Below, in pieces: positions 60,899-64,000 of a stretch of 64,000 nt of DNA. The notes beneath the pieces were generated by a model. It worked only from the letters and a program-made list of their open reading frames with translations. It was not told where the DNA came from and made no database searches. Made by a program: the position numbers and the translations under genes. This DNA is from Alphaproteobacteria bacterium (lineage in GTDB: Bacteria > Pseudomonadota > Alphaproteobacteria > Bin95). The stretch covers positions 124,001 through 188,000 of the forward strand of contig JACKII010000002.1 of assembly GCA_020638555.1 (NCBI GenBank). Direction: 5' to 3'. Position 1 is the stretch's first letter. The number at the start of each line of letters is the position of its first letter.

Positions 60899-61312
60899 AT
60901 GACGATCGAGGTTCTGGGATTGCTGCACACGGGTTTCCGCGTCGGGCCGACGGACGCGGACGTGGCCAAGGCCCATGCTTTCTATGGCGACCTGCTGGGC
61001 TTGCAGACCGACGAGAAGCGGCCGGAAATCCGGGGCATTCCCGGCTTTTGGTCGAATGTCCGCCCCGGCGACCGCAGCCAGCAACTGCACATCATGGGCG
61101 CGGAGGGAGCGTCGCCGGTGGCGCGCTCGGACAAGCAGGACCCGACCCGCACCCATGTCGCATTCGCCGTCGCCGACCTGGATGCGGCCCGGGCCGAGTT
61201 GGAACAGCGCCAGATCGAATTCTGGGAATACAAGAGCCTGGTCGGCACGGCCTCCGACCAGATTTTCTTCGAGGACCCGTTCGGCAACATGATCGAGTTG
61301 CAACAGGGCTGA
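60899..61312 (+). CDS. VOC-superfamily (glyoxalase-like) protein
   Basis: A 137-residue VOC protein. LLHTGFRVGPTDADVAKAHAFYGDLLGL opens module one, HVAFAVADLDAARAEL module two, and FFEDPFGNMIELQ ends the fold. Possible metal ligands are the first His (LLHTG), a central His in THVAFAV, and the last Glu. AGAGGAGACG precedes the ATG. Divergent from the ketopantoate-reductase-like gene. Activity unknown. Confidence 0.87.
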   Translation: MTIEVLGLLHTGFRVGPTDADVAKAHAFYGDLLGLQTDEKRPEIRGIPGFWSNVRPGDRSQQLHIMGAEGASPVARSDKQDPTRTHVAFAVADLDAARAELEQRQIEFWEYKSLVGTASDQIFFEDPFGNMIELQQG

Positions 61313-61350
61313 CGGCGGCGGCCAGCCCTGCCTTGTCTCGCATAGGGCCT

Positions 61351-61392
61351 GCGTCCCTCGATACGGCGCGTTGCGCCTGCTCGGGATGAGAG
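61351..61392. repeat. Dispersed palindromic element, family R1 (copy e, single arm)
   Basis: GCGTCCCTCGATACGGCGCG to GCTCGGGATGAGA forms one arm of the R1 family, lacking its partner. It lies in the 102-base gap between the convergent VOC and livF genes. Confidence 0.72.
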
Positions 61393-61414
61393 GGGAGGGG
61401 CGAGAACGGGCCGG

Positions 61415-62131
61415 TCAGGCGCCCAGATAATATTGCTTGACCAGGTCGTTGTTCATCAGCGCGGCCGCACTTTCGCCCTCATAGGCGATTTCGCCGTGGA
61501 CGATGATGTAGCCGCGGTCGGCGATCTTGATCGCCTGGTTGAAGTTCTGCTCGGCCATCAGCACGGTGAGCGCGCGGTGGTCGTGCAATTCCTTGATCTT
61601 GGCGATCATGCGGCTGACCAGGATCGGCGCCAGGCCGACCGAGGGCTCGTCGATCAGCAGCACTTGCGGGTCCGACATCATGGCGCGGGCCAAGGCCACC
61701 ATCTGCTGCTCGCCGCCGCTCATCGAACCCACCATCTGCTTGCGCCGCTCGGCGAGGCGCGGGAAGGCCTCGAAGCAGAAGGCGAGGTTGTCGCGCAGGC
61801 GCTGGCGCGCGGCCGGGCGGAAGGCGCCCAGCTCCAGATTCTCGCGCACCGTCAGCTTCGGGAACAGGCGGCGGCCTTCCGGCACCAGGGCGACGCCCAG
61901 ATTGACGATTTCCTGCGGCGAGCGGCCGGCAAGGTCGATGCGCTCGCCGTCGCGCTCCAGATAGACCCGGCCGGCAACCGGTTGCAGGATGCCGGTCAGG
62001 CATTTGATCAGCGTGCTCTTGCCGTTGCCGTTGGTGCCGAGCAGCACCACGGTCTCGCCCGGCTCGACCCGGAGCGAGACGCCGTGCAGCACCTGCACCG
62101 CGCCATAGCCGGCACAGAGGCTTTCGGCCAC
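61415..62131 (-). CDS. livF: Branched-chain amino acid ABC transporter ATPase LivF (second system)
   Basis: A 238-residue ABC ATPase. LCAGYGAVQVLHGVSL and Walker A GTNGNGKST (Asn at the third position of the glycine loop), SMSGGEQQMVALARAMM and Walker B VLLIDEPSVGLAP are present, with YYLG at the end. The GTG at 62131 gives a family-like start four bases after the livG stop; a TTG 15 bases upstream is possible. LivF couples ATP hydrolysis to import by LivHM. It is the last gene of the operon. Confidence 0.92.
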   Translation of the reverse strand: MAESLCAGYGAVQVLHGVSLRVEPGETVVLLGTNGNGKSTLIKCLTGILQPVAGRVYLERDGERIDLAGRSPQEIVNLGVALVPEGRRLFPKLTVRENLELGAFRPAARQRLRDNLAFCFEAFPRLAERRKQMVGSMSGGEQQMVALARAMMSDPQVLLIDEPSVGLAPILVSRMIAKIKELHDHRALTVLMAEQNFNQAIKIADRGYIIVHGEIAYEGESAAALMNNDLVKQYYLGA

Positions 62132-62135
62132 GATT

Positions 62136-62885
62136 CTACTCGCCAAGATACGCCCTCTCCACGTCCGGGTTCTGCATGATCTCGGCCGGCGCGCCGTCGG
62201 CGATCTTGCGGCCGGCGTCGAGCACGGCGATGCGCGTCGAGAAGCCCATGACCGCGCGCATGATGTGCTCGATCATGATGATGGCGACGCCGCGGCCGTT
62301 CACCGCCAAGAGGATTTCCAGGATCTCGTCCACCTCGTTGCCGGAAAGGCCAGCCATGGCCTCGTCGGCGATCAGCAGTTCGGGGTGGCAGGCCATGGCG
62401 CGGGCGAGTTCCAGCTTGCGCAACTCGATCTGGTTGAGCGCGCGTGCGTCGGTGTCGGCCAGGTGGTCGAGCCGCATCAGGGCCAGGATCTCCCGCGCCT
62501 CGGCCAGCAGGCCGCCGGAGCGCTGGCGCGAGCCGACATATTCCAGCGGGATGGCGACATTCTCCGCCACACTCATGCTGGCGAAGGGTCGGGGGATCTG
62601 GAAGCTGCGGGCGATGCCGAGGCCGGTGCGGCGGTGGGCGGAGAGACGCGTGATCTCCTGCCCCCGGAACCGGATCGCGCCGGCGTCGGCGATCAGCGTG
62701 CCGGCAATGCAGTTGATCAGCGTCGTCTTGCCGGAGCCGTTCGGCCCGATCAGGCCCAGGCGCTCGCCCGGCGCCAGGGCGAGGTCGATGCCGTCCAGGG
62801 CCGTGAAGCCGCCGAAGCGCTTGACCACGCCCTCGACTTGGAGAATGGGCTCGCCGCCCAGGCGGAGGAGGGGCGTCTCGCTCAT
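62136..62885 (-). CDS. livG: Branched-chain amino acid ABC transporter ATPase LivG (second system)
   Basis: A 249-residue ABC ATPase. VVKRFGGFTALDGIDLAL and Walker A GPNGSGKTTLINC are followed by LNQIELRKLELARAM and Walker B LLIADEAMAGL, where DEA replaces the more usual DEP. The end YLGE fits LivG. The ATG overlaps the livM stop as ATGA. It pairs with LivF. Confidence 0.92.
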   Translation of the reverse strand: MSETPLLRLGGEPILQVEGVVKRFGGFTALDGIDLALAPGERLGLIGPNGSGKTTLINCIAGTLIADAGAIRFRGQEITRLSAHRRTGLGIARSFQIPRPFASMSVAENVAIPLEYVGSRQRSGGLLAEAREILALMRLDHLADTDARALNQIELRKLELARAMACHPELLIADEAMAGLSGNEVDEILEILLAVNGRGVAIIMIEHIMRAVMGFSTRIAVLDAGRKIADGAPAEIMQNPDVERAYLGE

Positions 62886-63832
62886 GGCCGGCGCCTCACG
62901 CGGGCGAGCGCCTGCCGGGCGAGGCCGACCAGACCCTGCGGCGCCAGGACGACGAAGCCGACCAGGGTCACGCCGACGATCAGCAGGTTCAGCTCGGAGG
63001 AAATGGTCACCGTCGCCCATTGTTGCAGCGAGCCCAGCAGCACCGCGCCGATCACCGGGCCGAACCAGGTGGTGGTGCCGCCCACCATCGGCATGGCGAT
63101 GGCGTTGACCGCATAGGTCAGGTTGAAGGCCGAGGTCGGCTCGACATAGGTGACGTAAAAGGGGTAGGGCGCGCCGGCAATGCCCATCAGCGCGCCGCTG
63201 AGGGTGGTGGCGATCAGCTTCAGCCGCAGCGTCGGCACGCCCATGCATTCGGCCGCCACCTCGTCGTCTCGGATGGCGGCGAAGCCGCGGCCGATCTTGG
63301 ACCGCGCGATGTAGCGGGCGATGGCGACGGCGGCGACGGCCAGCGCCAGCATCAGGCTGAACAGGCCCTCGATATAGTTGTCGAAAAAGGGCACCTCCGC
63401 CGGCGGGATGACATAGGAGCCGGAGGCGCCGCCGACATAATCCCAGTTGGCGACCATCGTCTCCAGCACCACCGCCAGCGCCAGGGTGGCGATGGAGAAG
63501 AACACGCCGCGCAGGCGCAGGGTCAGATAGCCGGCGGCCAGACCGATCAGCCCCGCCACCAGGGCGGCCACCGGCAGGATCGCCAGCAGCGGCAGGCCCA
63601 GCCACTTGTTCAGGGCGATGGTGGTGTAGGCGCCGACGGCGAAAAAGGCGGCGCTGCCGAAATTCACATAGCCGGTGAAGCCGCCCAGAATGTTCCAGGC
63701 GGTGGCCAGCACGACGAATTGCAGTACCACATAGCCGGCATAGAACAGGAAGTTGGAGTCGACATGGCGGGTGGCAAGCGCGCCGCCCAGCACCAGCAGC
63801 ACCGCCAGGGGCGCGAACCAGTCGATGCGCAT
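62882..63832 (-). CDS. livM: Branched-chain amino acid ABC transporter permease LivM
   Basis: A 316-residue inner-membrane permease with about nine hydrophobic segments. FTGYVNFGSAAFFAVGAYT, LRGVFFSIATLALAVV and GRGFAAIRDDEVAAECMGV (the EAA-like coupling loop) are LivM features. It forms the channel with LivH. The end overlaps livG; the start is six bases after the livH stop. Confidence 0.94.
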   Translation of the reverse strand: MRIDWFAPLAVLLVLGGALATRHVDSNFLFYAGYVVLQFVVLATAWNILGGFTGYVNFGSAAFFAVGAYTTIALNKWLGLPLLAILPVAALVAGLIGLAAGYLTLRLRGVFFSIATLALAVVLETMVANWDYVGGASGSYVIPPAEVPFFDNYIEGLFSLMLALAVAAVAIARYIARSKIGRGFAAIRDDEVAAECMGVPTLRLKLIATTLSGALMGIAGAPYPFYVTYVEPTSAFNLTYAVNAIAMPMVGGTTTWFGPVIGAVLLGSLQQWATVTISSELNLLIVGVTLVGFVVLAPQGLVGLARQALARVRRRP

Positions 63833-63838
63833 GGCCCC

Positions 63839-64000
63839 CTACCTCCCGAACAGGCCGGCGGGGCGCACCGCCAGCGTTACCAGCAGGAAGCCGAACGCCA
63901 CCGCCGGCGCCCAGGACGGGCCATAGAAGGTGGCGACCATGCTTTCGACCACCCCCAGAATGATGGCGGCGACGATGGTGCCGCCGATGCTGCCCATGCC
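63839..64000 (-). CDS. livH: Branched-chain amino acid ABC transporter permease LivH (partial, C-terminal 53 residues)
   Basis: Only the C-terminus is in the window; the rest lies past 64000. GMGSIGGTIVAAIILGVVE and the last hydrophobic segment followed by LAVRPAGLFGR are typical of LivH ends. It forms the permease with LivM. Confidence 0.9.
   Translation of the reverse strand, partial: GMGSIGGTIVAAIILGVVESMVATFYGPSWAPAVAFGFLLVTLAVRPAGLFGR

Noticed and set aside
1..64000. tRNA, rRNA, phage and insertion-sequence genes
   Set aside because: None could be recognised in any gap or frame by eye; a covariance-model search would be needed to be certain.

Overview
This is a GC-rich, gene-dense chromosomal window that most likely comes from an alphaproteobacterium. 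The evidence is the ribosomal protein S21 sequence, the complete ccoNOQP-ccoGHIS block behind a FixK/FNR-type box, a COQ9 gene coupled to peptide deformylase next to rpsU, a small YdcH protein, and branched-chain amino-acid (Liv) ABC transporter genes at both ends. I cannot name a genus. No rRNA, tRNA, CRISPR, phage or insertion-sequence gene was recognised.

Layout. 1-917: end of a Liv transporter operon (livF, livG). 918-1649: a gene-free gap. 1650-18524: accessory catabolic region with two MFS transporters, two TauD/TfdA-like dioxygenases, two luciferase-like monooxygenases, an amidohydrolase, a GST, a HAD phosphatase, an iron-ADH-fold protein that lacks the usual metal ligands, an aldehyde dehydrogenase, a double-hotdog hydratase, and small dimeric-barrel, carboxymuconolactone-decarboxylase and VOC proteins. 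18659-24360: four tandem paralogous EamA/DMT transporters followed by a bifunctional glutathionylspermidine synthetase/amidase. 24536-26324: a uronate-dehydrogenase-like SDR and a metallo-beta-lactamase-fold hydrolase. 26507-34421: cbb3 cytochrome oxidase structural (ccoNOQP) and assembly (ccoGHIS) genes, all on the minus strand. 34422-35169: an AT-rich regulatory gap. 35170-43042: a sugar-phosphate transferase plus PrsK, PrsR and PrsT, the regulatory part of the PEP-CTERM/exosortase (XrtA) exopolysaccharide system, with no exosortase gene in the window. 43354-48320: rpsU, def, COQ9, a CitE-like lyase, a CobW GTPase and a 2-hydroxychromene-2-carboxylate isomerase-like gene. 48473-51440: rfbB-rfbD-rfbA for dTDP-rhamnose without rfbC. 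51355-54483: two dimeric alpha-beta barrel proteins around a VIT1/CCC1 transporter, then a frameshifted TIGR03084-type gene. 54693-61312: hydantoinase/oxoprolinase subunits, a third luciferase-like oxidoreductase, a ketopantoate-reductase-like enzyme and a VOC protein. 61415-64000: a second Liv operon (livF-livG-livM-livH, livH cut by the window edge).

How the parts fit. The two Liv operons import small amino- or organic acids. The oxygenases, hydratases and dehydrogenases look like peripheral catabolism of unidentified substrates. The cbb3 block gives microaerobic respiration, probably switched on by a FixK/FNR protein. The epsB-prsKRT block, perhaps with the dTDP-rhamnose genes, points to regulated exopolysaccharide production. 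Intergenic spaces repeatedly carry palindromic elements. One family (ends CCCTCGATACGC and CTCGGGATGA) occurs at five places and a second (around CTCAGGCATGG) at two, with a possible third.

The most interesting points are the XrtA-type regulatory module without its exosortase, the fourfold transporter array beside gss, the iron-ADH relative with missing ligands, the frameshift at 54228, and short tandem repeats inside or at the ends of coding regions (prsK, coq9, the amidohydrolase).
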